Shown: in pieces, positions 42,860 to 52,037 of the stretch
Layout: each line of letters starts with the position of its first letter
Numbering within the stretch: the first letter of the stretch is position 1
From: JAGPCK01 sp041675505
Lineage (GTDB): Bacteria > Bacteroidota > Bacteroidia > UKL13-3
Length of the DNA: 64,000 bases
NCBI GenBank assembly: GCA_041675505.1
Contig: JBAYTR010000011.1
Span: 62,001-126,000 of the forward strand
Reading direction: 5' to 3'
The notes under the pieces: generated by a model
Databases searched by the model: none
The model's input: only the letters and a program-made list of their open reading frames with translations
Told to the model about the DNA's origin: nothing
Translations under genes and position numbers: made by a program

Positions 42860-44063
42860 GAAGTTTCACCTCGATACCATAGAATCAGCCATTGAGGCCA
42901 TTCGTAACGGAGAAGTAATTATTGTAGTAGATGATGAAGACCGGGAGAATGAAGGCGATTTTTTAACTGCTGCCCGAAACGTAACCCCCGAAGTAATTAA
43001 TTTTATGGCCACACACGGCCGCGGATTAATATGTGCCCCGCTGGAAGAAGACCGCTGCACACAGCTGGGTTTGGAACTGATGGTGAATGACAATACAGCT
43101 TTGCACGCCACTCCGTTTACAGTTTCAGTTGATTTGATAGGCAAGGGGTGTACAACAGGTATTTCTGCATCCGACAGAGCAAAAACTGTTCAGGCGCTTA
43201 TTGATTCTGAAACCAGAGCAGAAGATTTAGGTAAACCCGGGCATATTTTCCCCTTGCGTGCACGCAAAGAAGGTGTACTGCGCAGAGCAGGACATACGGA
43301 AGCTGCAATAGATTTCGCCCGCTTAGCAGGATTTGAACCTGCGGGTTGTATTGTTGAAATAATGAACGAAGATGGCAGCATGGCACGTTTGCCCGATTTG
43401 GTCAAAATTGCGGAGAAGTTTCAACTGAAACTGGTGACCATCAAAGACCTGATTGAATACCGCCTCAAACACGAAAGCCTCATTCAACGCGAAATTGTTG
43501 TGCAAATGCCCACACAACACGGGGAATTTGATTTGTATGCGTTCCGCCAAAAAGATACAGGACAGGAACATCTGGCACTGGTAAAAGGAAGCTGGGAAAA
43601 GAATGAACCCATTCTGGTGCGTGTACACTCCTCATGCGTTACCGGAGACATTTTTCATTCCTTGCGCTGTGATTGCGGTGAGCAGTTGCAAAGTGCCATG
43701 GAAATGATTGAACAGGAAGGAAAAGGAGTGGTGCTGTACATCAACCAGGAGGGCAGAGGCATTGGCCTTCTCAACAAACTAAAAGCATACAAATTGCAAG
43801 AACAAGGCAGAGATACTGTTGAAGCAAATCTGGAACTGGGCTTTAAAATGGATGAGCGTGATTATGGTGTAGGGGCACAAATTCTGCGCGACATAGGTGT
43901 ACACAAAATGCGCTTAATGACGAATAACCCTACCAAACGCGCAGGTCTTATCGGCTATGGATTGGAAATAGTTGAGAACATTGCTATTCGTGTAAAGTCA
44001 AATAAGCACAATGCCCATTACCTGCAAACCAAAAAGGATAAAATGGGACATGAGTTAAGTTAA
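42834..44063 (+). CDS. ribBA: Bifunctional riboflavin enzyme RibBA
   Basis: A 409-residue fusion. Residues 1-207 are 3,4-dihydroxy-2-butanone 4-phosphate synthase (RibB), with the acidic metal loop DDEDRENEGD (31-40), 'THGRGLICAPL' and 'GHIFPLRARKEGVLRRAGHTEAA'. Residues 208-409 are GTP cyclohydrolase II (RibA), with the zinc cysteines in 'SSCVTGDIFHSLRCDCGEQL' and 'NQEGRGIGLLNK'. Both sets of active-site motifs are intact, so it should make both riboflavin precursors (from ribulose 5-phosphate and GTP). It is unusual in being the last gene of an LPS-export/glycosyltransferase operon, overlapping the GT2 gene by 26 bases. No FMN riboswitch is present. Confidence 0.95.
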   Translation: MFGNQPNGEKFHLDTIESAIEAIRNGEVIIVVDDEDRENEGDFLTAARNVTPEVINFMATHGRGLICAPLEEDRCTQLGLELMVNDNTALHATPFTVSVDLIGKGCTTGISASDRAKTVQALIDSETRAEDLGKPGHIFPLRARKEGVLRRAGHTEAAIDFARLAGFEPAGCIVEIMNEDGSMARLPDLVKIAEKFQLKLVTIKDLIEYRLKHESLIQREIVVQMPTQHGEFDLYAFRQKDTGQEHLALVKGSWEKNEPILVRVHSSCVTGDIFHSLRCDCGEQLQSAMEMIEQEGKGVVLYINQEGRGIGLLNKLKAYKLQEQGRDTVEANLELGFKMDERDYGVGAQILRDIGVHKMRLMTNNPTKRAGLIGYGLEIVENIAIRVKSNKHNAHYLQTKKDKMGHELS

Positions 44064-44075
44064 GGAAGAGTATTC

Positions 44076-44540
44076 CTAATACTCCGTCTCCAGAAGCCTG
44101 AAATAATCTCTTTCCATAGTCCCGTCAGTCAATTCTTCTTTCACATGATCCAATTTACTGCGGTCTAAGGGTTTGTTCAAAAACTTACATACAAACTTAT
44201 TGCTATTGGCTCGTTCATGGTCTTCTTTAGCCAATGAAGTGGAAAGCATCATAATGATGCAATTTTTCTGAATAACAGCGGGCAATTTGGCGTATTCATC
44301 AAGAAAATCAAACCCTGAAAGTTCAGGCATATTGATGTCAAGGAAAATCAATTGTGGCAGCAGATCAGGCGTTGCCTGTAATGATAACAAATAATCTAAA
44401 GCAGCTCTGGCTGATATTTTTAATTCCACCTGATCAGCAAAAGCATATTTCTTCATGGATATCTGGGCAATCATTAAATCCATTTTTGAATCATCAACTA
44501 CCAGAACACGTTGTAATAAAGGTTTGTCGGTATTTTCCAT
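44076..44540 (-). CDS. Single-domain response regulator (receiver only)
   Basis: A 154-residue CheY-like receiver. Asp16/Asp17 (VVDDS), phosphoacceptor Asp68 (LIFLDINMPELSG), Ser/Thr in 'IMMLSTS' and the Lys in 'FLNKPLD' are all in place. It has no output domain, so it probably acts through protein contacts or as a phosphate sink. It lies 10 bases downstream of the sensor kinase gene, its likely partner. Confidence 0.92.
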   Translation of the reverse strand: MENTDKPLLQRVLVVDDSKMDLMIAQISMKKYAFADQVELKISARAALDYLLSLQATPDLLPQLIFLDINMPELSGFDFLDEYAKLPAVIQKNCIIMMLSTSLAKEDHERANSNKFVCKFLNKPLDRSKLDHVKEELTDGTMERDYFRLLETEY

Positions 44541-44550
44541 GTTAAGTTGT

Positions 44551-45906
44551 TTAGTTTATATTTGATAATTGAGATGGCAAGATAATAGTAAAAGAACTTC
44601 CCACTCCGGGAATGGAATCAAGCCTTATAGTGCCGTTTAATTTATCTACTGTTTCTTTGACTAGATAAAGCCCCAGACCTGAGCCTACTGACTCTTCGGA
44701 TATCCGGTAAAACATATCAAACACCTTTTTCTGTAGATCGGGTTTAATACCAATGCCGTTATCTGAAACAACAATGGTGCATTCAGCACCGGTGCAACTC
44801 ACTTCAATTTTCACAAACGGATTTTCTACCGCAGGGTTGGAATAACGCATGCCGTTAGAGAGTAAATTATTCAGCACAATAGCCAAACGACTTTTGTCTG
44901 AAACAAAATCTTCTTTTTGCGAAACTTCAGTCAAAACAGTTACTCTTTTTTCATCATTGGCCATGTACTTCAGGTTAGCACTCACCTCCTGCAACAACTC
45001 ATTAAAGTTAATATGTTCGCTTTTTATTTGTACGCGTGTATTTCGGGAGTAATCCAGTATATCCTGTATAAAAGTATCCAGCTTAAGCACCCCTTGTTTC
45101 ACAAATCCCAGATTGCTTTTAATTTGTTCATCTTCTACATCCTCTTCTGTAAGTTGCACAATGCCCAAAATAGAAGAAAGCGGAGCACGTAAATCATGTG
45201 AAACGCTGTACACAAATTTATCGAGTTCCTTGTTTGTTTTATTGAGTTCAGTATTGGTTACCTGCAATAATTGGTTGTTTGCTTCCAGTTTATCACGCTG
45301 TTCAGTTATCTTTTGAATTACAATATTTCTCCCGCTAAACAGGTAGGCACTTTGGGCTGCAATTAAAAAAGAGGTGAAAATACCATTGAACAGAAAGTCT
45401 TCTTCTATGTGCGAGTTATCGTTGTTCAGAAATTCAAAACTGGTCCAGCCGGTATAACGGCTTACAATGAAAATATACAGTACCTGAAAGCAAAACAGAG
45501 TGGTAAACAATACTCCTCCGTTACGCCCCAGCAACATAAAAGCAGTAAGAATAACCACGGCATAATAGGTAACACTGGCTGATTTTATACCGCCAGTACT
45601 GTAGGAAACCATGTGAAGCAACAAAAATGAAGAAAGCAATACTACCAAATATGCTTTTTCTAACTGGTCAATCTTTTTAACCCGGTAAAAGTTAAAAAGC
45701 ATTATCAATGACAGGATAGGGAGTACCAGATGAATAGGTTTTACTACCTCAAACATAAAATACATTTTGAGGTACACACCAAAACTCACCAGTGCACCTG
45801 TGAAAGAATATATTCTGAAAAGCGTAAAACGTTGACGCTCGAAAATATTCTCTTCGTCAATACTTTGGTAAACGTCTTCGTTTTTCAATAGGTTACTTAA
45901 AACCAT
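44551..45906 (-). CDS. Membrane sensor histidine kinase
   Basis: A protein of about 451 residues with a multi-helix membrane sensor (six hydrophobic segments, about 30-195), a coiled-coil linker (LEANNQLLQVTNTELNKTNKELDK), a HisKA domain with phospho-His237 (YSVSHDLRAPLSSI) and a HATPase_c domain with N box (VLNNLLSNGMRYS), G1 (DNGIGIKP) and G2 (GSGLGLYLVKE). The membrane region has no long extracellular loop, so it likely senses something in the membrane. The signal is unknown. It pairs with the receiver gene 10 bases downstream. The frame stays open to an earlier ATG at 45954; 45906 is chosen because a promoter-like TACCATTG (45931-45938) lies between the two, but this is uncertain. Confidence 0.88.
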   Translation of the reverse strand: MVLSNLLKNEDVYQSIDEENIFERQRFTLFRIYSFTGALVSFGVYLKMYFMFEVVKPIHLVLPILSLIMLFNFYRVKKIDQLEKAYLVVLLSSFLLLHMVSYSTGGIKSASVTYYAVVILTAFMLLGRNGGVLFTTLFCFQVLYIFIVSRYTGWTSFEFLNNDNSHIEEDFLFNGIFTSFLIAAQSAYLFSGRNIVIQKITEQRDKLEANNQLLQVTNTELNKTNKELDKFVYSVSHDLRAPLSSILGIVQLTEEDVEDEQIKSNLGFVKQGVLKLDTFIQDILDYSRNTRVQIKSEHINFNELLQEVSANLKYMANDEKRVTVLTEVSQKEDFVSDKSRLAIVLNNLLSNGMRYSNPAVENPFVKIEVSCTGAECTIVVSDNGIGIKPDLQKKVFDMFYRISEESVGSGLGLYLVKETVDKLNGTIRLDSIPGVGSSFTIILPSQLSNIN

Positions 45907-46056
45907 GAACAAGTTATTTTTCTGTTTATACAATGGTAGCTGAATTTTCAACATACAAAAAGTACATACGGGTAAACCGGACTTTAAGTTTTCAAGTAAG
46001 TGGGAAATAGTGCAACTAAATTACAAGTTATTGAATTACAAAACCTTTTATTTCGC

Positions 46057-48333
46057 TTATTCGGTAACGGAAATGGAGTCCGGATTTGCTGTTGACAAAG
46101 TAGAGTCTGCATCAGCCTTTGGAAGAATATTACCGCAACGGTAGTTTTTAGTGATTTTAATGGTAGGCTCCGGGAATTTGCCTAATGAAATACCTGTTTC
46201 AGGATGCTGATAAACGAGCTCCATAAAACGACCATAAATGGGCAACGCGGTTTTAGAGCCCTCGCCCAATTCAGAAACCCGAAAGTGTATGCTGGGGTCG
46301 TTGGCTCCAACCCACACTCCGGTTACTAAATCTTTGGTAAGCCCGATGTACCAGCCATCCGAGTGGTTGGAGGAGGTGCCTGTTTTACCGCCCACCTCAT
46401 TGCCTTTTTTAAACAAATCATATTCCCACAAGGCCTGTGAAGTACCTCCGGGTTCCTGCATCCCGCCCCTGAACATCCATACCATCAACCAGGCCGTTTC
46501 TTCAGAAAGTACTTTTCTGGGGGTTGCTTTAAACTCAGCCAGCAACTTCCCGTCCTTATCACAAATGCGGTGAACAAGCAATGGCTCAGTGTACATGCCT
46601 TTATTAAGAAATGTGCCGTATGAATTTACCATTTCCTGCACTGTAACTCCGCTGGAACCTAAGGAAATGGACGGAACAATAGCTAAAGGGGAGCGAATAC
46701 CACATTTATGAGCATAACGGGCCACCTTGTCCCAACCTACTTTTTCGGTAATCTGGGCTGTAACCGAGTTACATGATTTGGCCATGGCCCAACGCAAGGT
46801 CATATGGTAACCTGTAAAAACCCAGTCGCTGTTTTGTGGCGACCATACTTTCTTTTTACCTTTTTCTTCATACCTGATATGTACCGGCTCATCATAAAAA
46901 CGGTCGCAGGGACTCATACCGTTATCAATAGCTGCACAATAAGCAAAAGGTTTAAAAGTGGAACCGGGTTGACGTTTACTTTGGTTCACGTGATCATATT
47001 TAAAGTAGCGGTGATTGATGCCACCTATCCAAACTTTAATGTGCCCGCTGAAGGGATCTAAAGTCATCATGCCGCTTTGCATCAAAGTCAGGTAATAGCG
47101 CAACGAGTCAATGGTGGAAAGGGTAGTATCCCGCTCACCGTTCCAGGTAAACACCTGCATAATCTTCTTGATGTGAAGAGCAGAGTCAATGGCCAGTGTG
47201 TCGCTTTTAAATTGTTGTTTCAGAGATTTGTATGCCGGTGTTTTTTTGAGGTACGATTCAAAGAAGCCTTTTATTTCACGTTTATTTTCATCCGTCCAGG
47301 GGTTTTGACCGCGCCAGTGTACATTAAATCTGCGCTGTATTTCCCGCATCTTTTCGGCATTGGCCTGCTCTGCTAAAGTTTGTAATTTCGAGTCAATGGT
47401 GGTGTAAATTTTCAATCCGTCAGCATATACATCATACCCGTTTTCATCACACCATTTTTGGATGGCTTGTTTGGCTGCTACCCGAATATATGAATCCTGC
47501 TCTTCGTCATTATCATAGGCATCCTGATTGATGATAATGGGCAAGGCCATCAGTGAATCAGCTGCTGCGGAGGAAAGTAATACATATTTTACCAGTTGAG
47601 CCAGCACCACATTTCTGCGTTCCAATGCCTTATCGTAGTTATTGAATGGGTTGTATGTGGTGGTGGCTTTTAACATACCTACCAGTAATGCACCTTCCTG
47701 CCAGTTGAGTTCTGAAGGGAGTTTATTGAAATACGTTTTGGTGGCCACTTTTATCCCGAAAGCATTATTACCAAAGCCAACGGTATTCAGATACATCTCC
47801 AATAATTGCGCTTTGGTGTAAAAATGTTCCAGTTTTAGAGCGCAGAACCACTCTTTCATTTTAAAGGAAATAGTTCGTAGTAACGGTATTTTGCCGGCCA
47901 CGCCCTGATTTTTAGGATGACGGGTATGATACAGGTTTTTTACCAACTGTTGTGTAATGGTACTTGCACCACGCTTATCACCAGATGCGGTAGAAAAAAC
48001 ACCCGCAATTACAGAGCGGGTATCAATACCGTGGTGTTCGTAAAAGCGAATGTCTTCAGTGGCTAAAAGTATTTTAATCAGATTAGTGTCTACCTCATCC
48101 AACGTAACCGGACTTCTTTTCTCCTTAAAATAGCGGCCTATCAGAACGGAATCAGCTGTGTACAACTCTGAAGCCACTGACATGCGAGGTGTTTTAATAT
48201 CAGCCGGAGTGGGCATGTAGCCAAAAAAATGGAAGGGATTTAATTCAAACAGGATAACAAACAGCAATAGGGCTGCCCCTGCATAACCCGTTACACGTAT
48301 ACTCTTGCGCAGGTATTGATTCATAAATTGCAA
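46057..48333 (-). CDS. Bifunctional penicillin-binding protein 1A (class A PBP)
   Basis: A 758-residue peptidoglycan synthase. It has an N-terminal membrane anchor (about 14-32), a GT51 glycosyltransferase domain with catalytic Glu93 (ATEDIRFYEHHGID) and 'GASTITQQLVKNLY' (122-135), and a transpeptidase domain with Ser458-Lys461 (GSTFKPF), Ser520-Asn522 (KSCNS) and Lys650 (KTGTSSN). It polymerises lipid II and cross-links peptide stems in the periplasm and is a beta-lactam target. All catalytic motifs are intact. It is in the same direction as the sterol-desaturase-like gene 35 bases upstream. Confidence 0.95.
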   Translation of the reverse strand: MQFMNQYLRKSIRVTGYAGAALLLFVILFELNPFHFFGYMPTPADIKTPRMSVASELYTADSVLIGRYFKEKRSPVTLDEVDTNLIKILLATEDIRFYEHHGIDTRSVIAGVFSTASGDKRGASTITQQLVKNLYHTRHPKNQGVAGKIPLLRTISFKMKEWFCALKLEHFYTKAQLLEMYLNTVGFGNNAFGIKVATKTYFNKLPSELNWQEGALLVGMLKATTTYNPFNNYDKALERRNVVLAQLVKYVLLSSAAADSLMALPIIINQDAYDNDEEQDSYIRVAAKQAIQKWCDENGYDVYADGLKIYTTIDSKLQTLAEQANAEKMREIQRRFNVHWRGQNPWTDENKREIKGFFESYLKKTPAYKSLKQQFKSDTLAIDSALHIKKIMQVFTWNGERDTTLSTIDSLRYYLTLMQSGMMTLDPFSGHIKVWIGGINHRYFKYDHVNQSKRQPGSTFKPFAYCAAIDNGMSPCDRFYDEPVHIRYEEKGKKKVWSPQNSDWVFTGYHMTLRWAMAKSCNSVTAQITEKVGWDKVARYAHKCGIRSPLAIVPSISLGSSGVTVQEMVNSYGTFLNKGMYTEPLLVHRICDKDGKLLAEFKATPRKVLSEETAWLMVWMFRGGMQEPGGTSQALWEYDLFKKGNEVGGKTGTSSNHSDGWYIGLTKDLVTGVWVGANDPSIHFRVSELGEGSKTALPIYGRFMELVYQHPETGISLGKFPEPTIKITKNYRCGNILPKADADSTLSTANPDSISVTE

Positions 48334-48367
48334 ATATGCGTAAAATGAGGGCGAAAGAGAAGTGCGA

Positions 48368-49228
48368 TTATTTTTTCATCTCCTCGCGTAACTGGGCCGA
48401 TGTTTTTGTACTACCATCATGGCTCCAACCAGGGGGGGCAAACATGTACCTGAGTTTGTGCAACAGTGAAACAGGCCTCATTACATCCTTAAAAATATTG
48501 CTCCACTCATGAAAAATAACTTTAGCCAAATGGTAGGAGTGAACGTTCTTGGTAAGTCCGTACACAGGTTTATCAGTCTCCTCAGCATACGTTCCAAAGA
48601 GTTTATCCCACAGAATCAACACCTGTCCCATGTTTTTATCAAGGTACTGCACATTGCTGGCATGATGCACACGGTGATGAGAAGGAGTGACCAGAAATTT
48701 TTCCAGAATCCCCAGCTTACCCACCGTTTCTGTATGTACAAAAAAGGCATACGTTTGATTCACCGCATAAATGAACATAATGTCTATACCGTTAAAACCC
48801 AACAATGCACAGGGAATAAAAAATATCCAGCGATACAGGGGTTGCAAGGCAGAGGAACGCAGGGCCACGGTGAAATTAAACTTCTCTGATGAGTGGTGGT
48901 TTACATGCACGGCCCAAAAAAAGCGGCAATAGTGTTCTGCACGGTGTAGCCAGTAAAAGCATAAATCCTGTGCTATAAAAAGTCCTACCCAGTAGTAAAC
49001 TTTTGATTCGATATGAACGAGAGCAAATTCTACCGAAATTTTGTTGAGTATACCAAAGGTTACACCTTTCATGGTAAGGTCCATGAGCAAGCCACCTAAA
49101 CCCAGCCACAAACTGATGCCACTATCTTTTAAATCATACAGATGTAACTCATCTCTGCGACTCAGGTAACTCTCCAGTACAATGAAGAAAATATAAAGAA
49201 TAGCGGTGAGGTATACGAAGTAATCCAT
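48368..49228 (-). CDS. Sterol desaturase/fatty acid hydroxylase family di-iron membrane enzyme
   Basis: A 286-residue membrane protein of the FA_hydroxylase superfamily. The histidine clusters that hold the di-iron centre are visible: 'HRAEHYCRFFWAVHVNHHSS' (about 95-114; HxxxH and HxxHH) and 'HRVHHA' (about 186-191), with a further His in the C-terminal part. Three or four hydrophobic segments flank them. Such enzymes use O2 to hydroxylate or desaturate lipids; in Bacteroidota they are sometimes linked to carotenoid or sphingolipid/ornithine-lipid hydroxylation. The substrate is not determined. Confidence 0.88.
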   Translation of the reverse strand: MDYFVYLTAILYIFFIVLESYLSRRDELHLYDLKDSGISLWLGLGGLLMDLTMKGVTFGILNKISVEFALVHIESKVYYWVGLFIAQDLCFYWLHRAEHYCRFFWAVHVNHHSSEKFNFTVALRSSALQPLYRWIFFIPCALLGFNGIDIMFIYAVNQTYAFFVHTETVGKLGILEKFLVTPSHHRVHHASNVQYLDKNMGQVLILWDKLFGTYAEETDKPVYGLTKNVHSYHLAKVIFHEWSNIFKDVMRPVSLLHKLRYMFAPPGWSHDGSTKTSAQLREEMKK

Positions 49229-49466
49229 TTTGATGCGAAAATAACGGAAATCTTAAATTTTAACGGCCGATTGTCAGTCTGCTTGAGATGGTGTAACTGA
49301 ATTCAAAAATCAACACTGAATTTGTCCTTACTCAAAGTTACTGCCAACCCCATCAGAATAAGGGAGTTTCCCTTATCCACAACCACCTGAAAATATGTGA
49401 GTATTTTACCCCCTGAAACCTGCGTTAAATGCTGTATTTTGCGATGTTTATTAAACACAATTTTAC

Positions 49467-52022
49467 ATGTCAGAGAACAACGACCGCATTATTTCCATTA
49501 ACATTGAAGATGAGATGAAAACAGCCTACATCGATTATTCGATGTCGGTGATTGTATCACGTGCCTTACCCGATGTGCGGGATGGATTAAAACCCGTTCA
49601 CCGCAGGGTGTTATATGGAATGACTGAACTGGGACTGGCTTCCAACCGTCCGTACAAAAAATCTGCCCGTATTGTGGGAGAGGTGTTGGGTAAATTTCAC
49701 CCGCACGGTGATTCCTCAGTATATGATACCATGGTGCGTATGGCTCAGGATTGGAGCATGCGTTACACTATGGTTGACGGACAAGGAAACTTTGGTTCCG
49801 TTGACGGAGATCCACCGGCAGCTATGCGTTACACCGAAGCCCGTTTGCGCAAAATAGCGGAAGAAATGCTGGTAGATATTGACAAAAACACTGTCGATTA
49901 CCGCCCCAACTTTGACGATTCATTAACAGAACCAACCGTTCTGCCTTCTAAAATACCTAACCTGCTGGTGAATGGTGCCTCAGGTATTGCTGTGGGTATG
50001 GCCACCAATATGGCTCCGCACAACCTTACTGAAGTGATTGAAGGTATTATCGCCTACATCGACAACAGAGATATTACCATTGAAGAGCTGATTAAATACA
50101 TTAAGGCACCCGATTTCCCTACAGGTGGTACCATTTACGGTTACGAAGGGGTGCGCGAAGCATTTGAAACAGGGCGTGGTCGCGTTATGATGCGTGCCAA
50201 GTCGAACTTTGAAACCAGCAAAACCGGTAAAGACCAGATTATTGTTACCGAAATCCCTTACCAAATCAACAAGGCCCAGCTGATTATGAAAACAGCTGAG
50301 TTGATTAACGAAAAGGTAATTGAAGGCATCAGCGAAATTCGTGACGAGAGCGACCGTGACGGTATGCGTATAGTGTACGACCTTAAACGCGATGCTATTC
50401 CCAACATTGTACTCAACAAACTTTACAAATACACTTCCCTGCAAACTTCCTTCAGTGTAAACAACATTGCGCTGGTAAAAGGTCGTCCGCAAATGCTTAA
50501 CCTCAAGCAGTTAATTGTGTATTACGTAGAACACAGGCACGAGGTAGTTATCAGACGTACACAGTTTGAACTGGCTGAGGCCCGCCAACGTGCTCACATA
50601 CTGGAAGGTTTGATTATTGCCATCGACAATCTGGATGAAGTAATCAACCTGATACGCTCCTCACGTACCCCTGATGAAGCCAAATCAGGCCTTATGGAAC
50701 GTTTCAGCCTGAGTGATATTCAATCTAAAGCGATACTTGACTTAAGACTACAAAAACTTACTGGTCTTGAGCGTGATAAGTTAAAAGAAGAATACGAAGA
50801 AATCATGAAATTGATTGCGTATTTGGAAAGTGTACTGGCAGATGAATCGTTGCGCATGCAAATTATAAAAGATGAACTTCTGGAAATAAAAGAGAAGTAC
50901 GGAGATGCCCGCAGAACTGTAATTGAATACTCTGCCAATGATATGCGCATGGAAGACTTCATCGAACAGGAAGATGTGGTGATTACCATTTCACACATGG
51001 GCTACATTAAACGTACTTCATTAGATGAATACCGCACCCAAAACCGTGGCGGACGCGGAGGTAAAGGCGTAGCACACCGTGATGAGGACTTTGTAGAACA
51101 CCTGTTTATTGCCAATACCCACAACTACCTGTTGTTCTTCACTGAACAGGGCCGTTGTTTCTGGATGAAAGCCTACGAAGTGCCTGAAGGTGCTAAAAAT
51201 ACCAAGGGCCGTGCCATCCAAAACCTCATTAACATACCGGTAAGCGACAAAATAAGGGCTTACGTTAATGTACAGAATCTCAATGATGCTGAGTACCTGA
51301 ACAATAACTTCATCATCATGTGTACCAAAAACGGTATCATCAAGAAAACATCATTGGAAGCATACTCCCGCCCGCGTCAGGGTGGTATTAATGCCATAAC
51401 CGTACGTGACGGTGACCAACTGCTCGAAGCCTTGCTCACTTCAGGAAAAGACGAGATTCTGATGGCCAAAAAGACCGGTCGTGCAATTCGTTTCAATGAA
51501 GAAGGTGTTAGACCAATGGGCCGAACTGCCTCAGGTGTAAAAGGAGTTACGTTAGAGGGCAAAGGTGACGAGGTTATCGGAATGATTGCCATTAAAGATA
51601 AAGCCACCACTGTATTGGTAGTATCAGAAAAAGGATACGGTAAACGTTCCTTCCTGGTAGATCCGGAAAGCGGAGAAGATGAATACCGTGTTACAGGACG
51701 TGGTGGTAAAGGCGTAAAAACCCTGAACATCACCGATAAAACAGGCAATCTGGTAGCCATTAAAGACGTTACTGATGAAAACGACCTGATGATTATTACC
51801 AAAAACGGTATCACCATCCGTATTCCGGTTGAAGATTTACGCGTAATGGGCAGAGCAACACAAGGCGTTAGGTTGATTAAACTGGACGAAGAAGATGCGA
51901 TTGCCTCAGTTGGTAAAGTGGAACACGAAAAAGAAATAGATGAAATAGTTGAAGCAGAAGGCGATTCTCCTGAAAGTGGTACAACAATTGAAAACTCCAC
52001 CGAGGAAAACCCCGAAGCATAA
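49467..52022 (+). CDS. gyrA: DNA gyrase subunit A
   Basis: An 851-residue type IIA topoisomerase A subunit. The catalytic tyrosine is Tyr122 (AAMRYTEARL). The quinolone-resistance region reads HPHGDSSVYDTMV, with Ser83 and Asp87 in E. coli numbering, the drug-susceptible state. The C-terminal beta-pinwheel carries the GyrA box as 'QNRGGRGGKG', which marks gyrase rather than topoisomerase IV; the topo IV A gene is separate at the right edge. The C-terminus is acidic. It introduces negative supercoils with GyrB, which is not in the window. The 238-bp upstream gap shows an AT-rich region and no clear full promoter match. Confidence 0.97.
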   Translation: MSENNDRIISINIEDEMKTAYIDYSMSVIVSRALPDVRDGLKPVHRRVLYGMTELGLASNRPYKKSARIVGEVLGKFHPHGDSSVYDTMVRMAQDWSMRYTMVDGQGNFGSVDGDPPAAMRYTEARLRKIAEEMLVDIDKNTVDYRPNFDDSLTEPTVLPSKIPNLLVNGASGIAVGMATNMAPHNLTEVIEGIIAYIDNRDITIEELIKYIKAPDFPTGGTIYGYEGVREAFETGRGRVMMRAKSNFETSKTGKDQIIVTEIPYQINKAQLIMKTAELINEKVIEGISEIRDESDRDGMRIVYDLKRDAIPNIVLNKLYKYTSLQTSFSVNNIALVKGRPQMLNLKQLIVYYVEHRHEVVIRRTQFELAEARQRAHILEGLIIAIDNLDEVINLIRSSRTPDEAKSGLMERFSLSDIQSKAILDLRLQKLTGLERDKLKEEYEEIMKLIAYLESVLADESLRMQIIKDELLEIKEKYGDARRTVIEYSANDMRMEDFIEQEDVVITISHMGYIKRTSLDEYRTQNRGGRGGKGVAHRDEDFVEHLFIANTHNYLLFFTEQGRCFWMKAYEVPEGAKNTKGRAIQNLINIPVSDKIRAYVNVQNLNDAEYLNNNFIIMCTKNGIIKKTSLEAYSRPRQGGINAITVRDGDQLLEALLTSGKDEILMAKKTGRAIRFNEEGVRPMGRTASGVKGVTLEGKGDEVIGMIAIKDKATTVLVVSEKGYGKRSFLVDPESGEDEYRVTGRGGKGVKTLNITDKTGNLVAIKDVTDENDLMIITKNGITIRIPVEDLRVMGRATQGVRLIKLDEEDAIASVGKVEHEKEIDEIVEAEGDSPESGTTIENSTEENPEA

Positions 52023-52037
52023 CCGTAATTTAAGTAT

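Noticed and set aside
51377..52000. 207-codon open frame antisense to the 3' part of gyrA
   Set aside because: It lies wholly inside gyrA, is Ser/Pro-rich with no domain, and arises from the codon bias of the sense gene.
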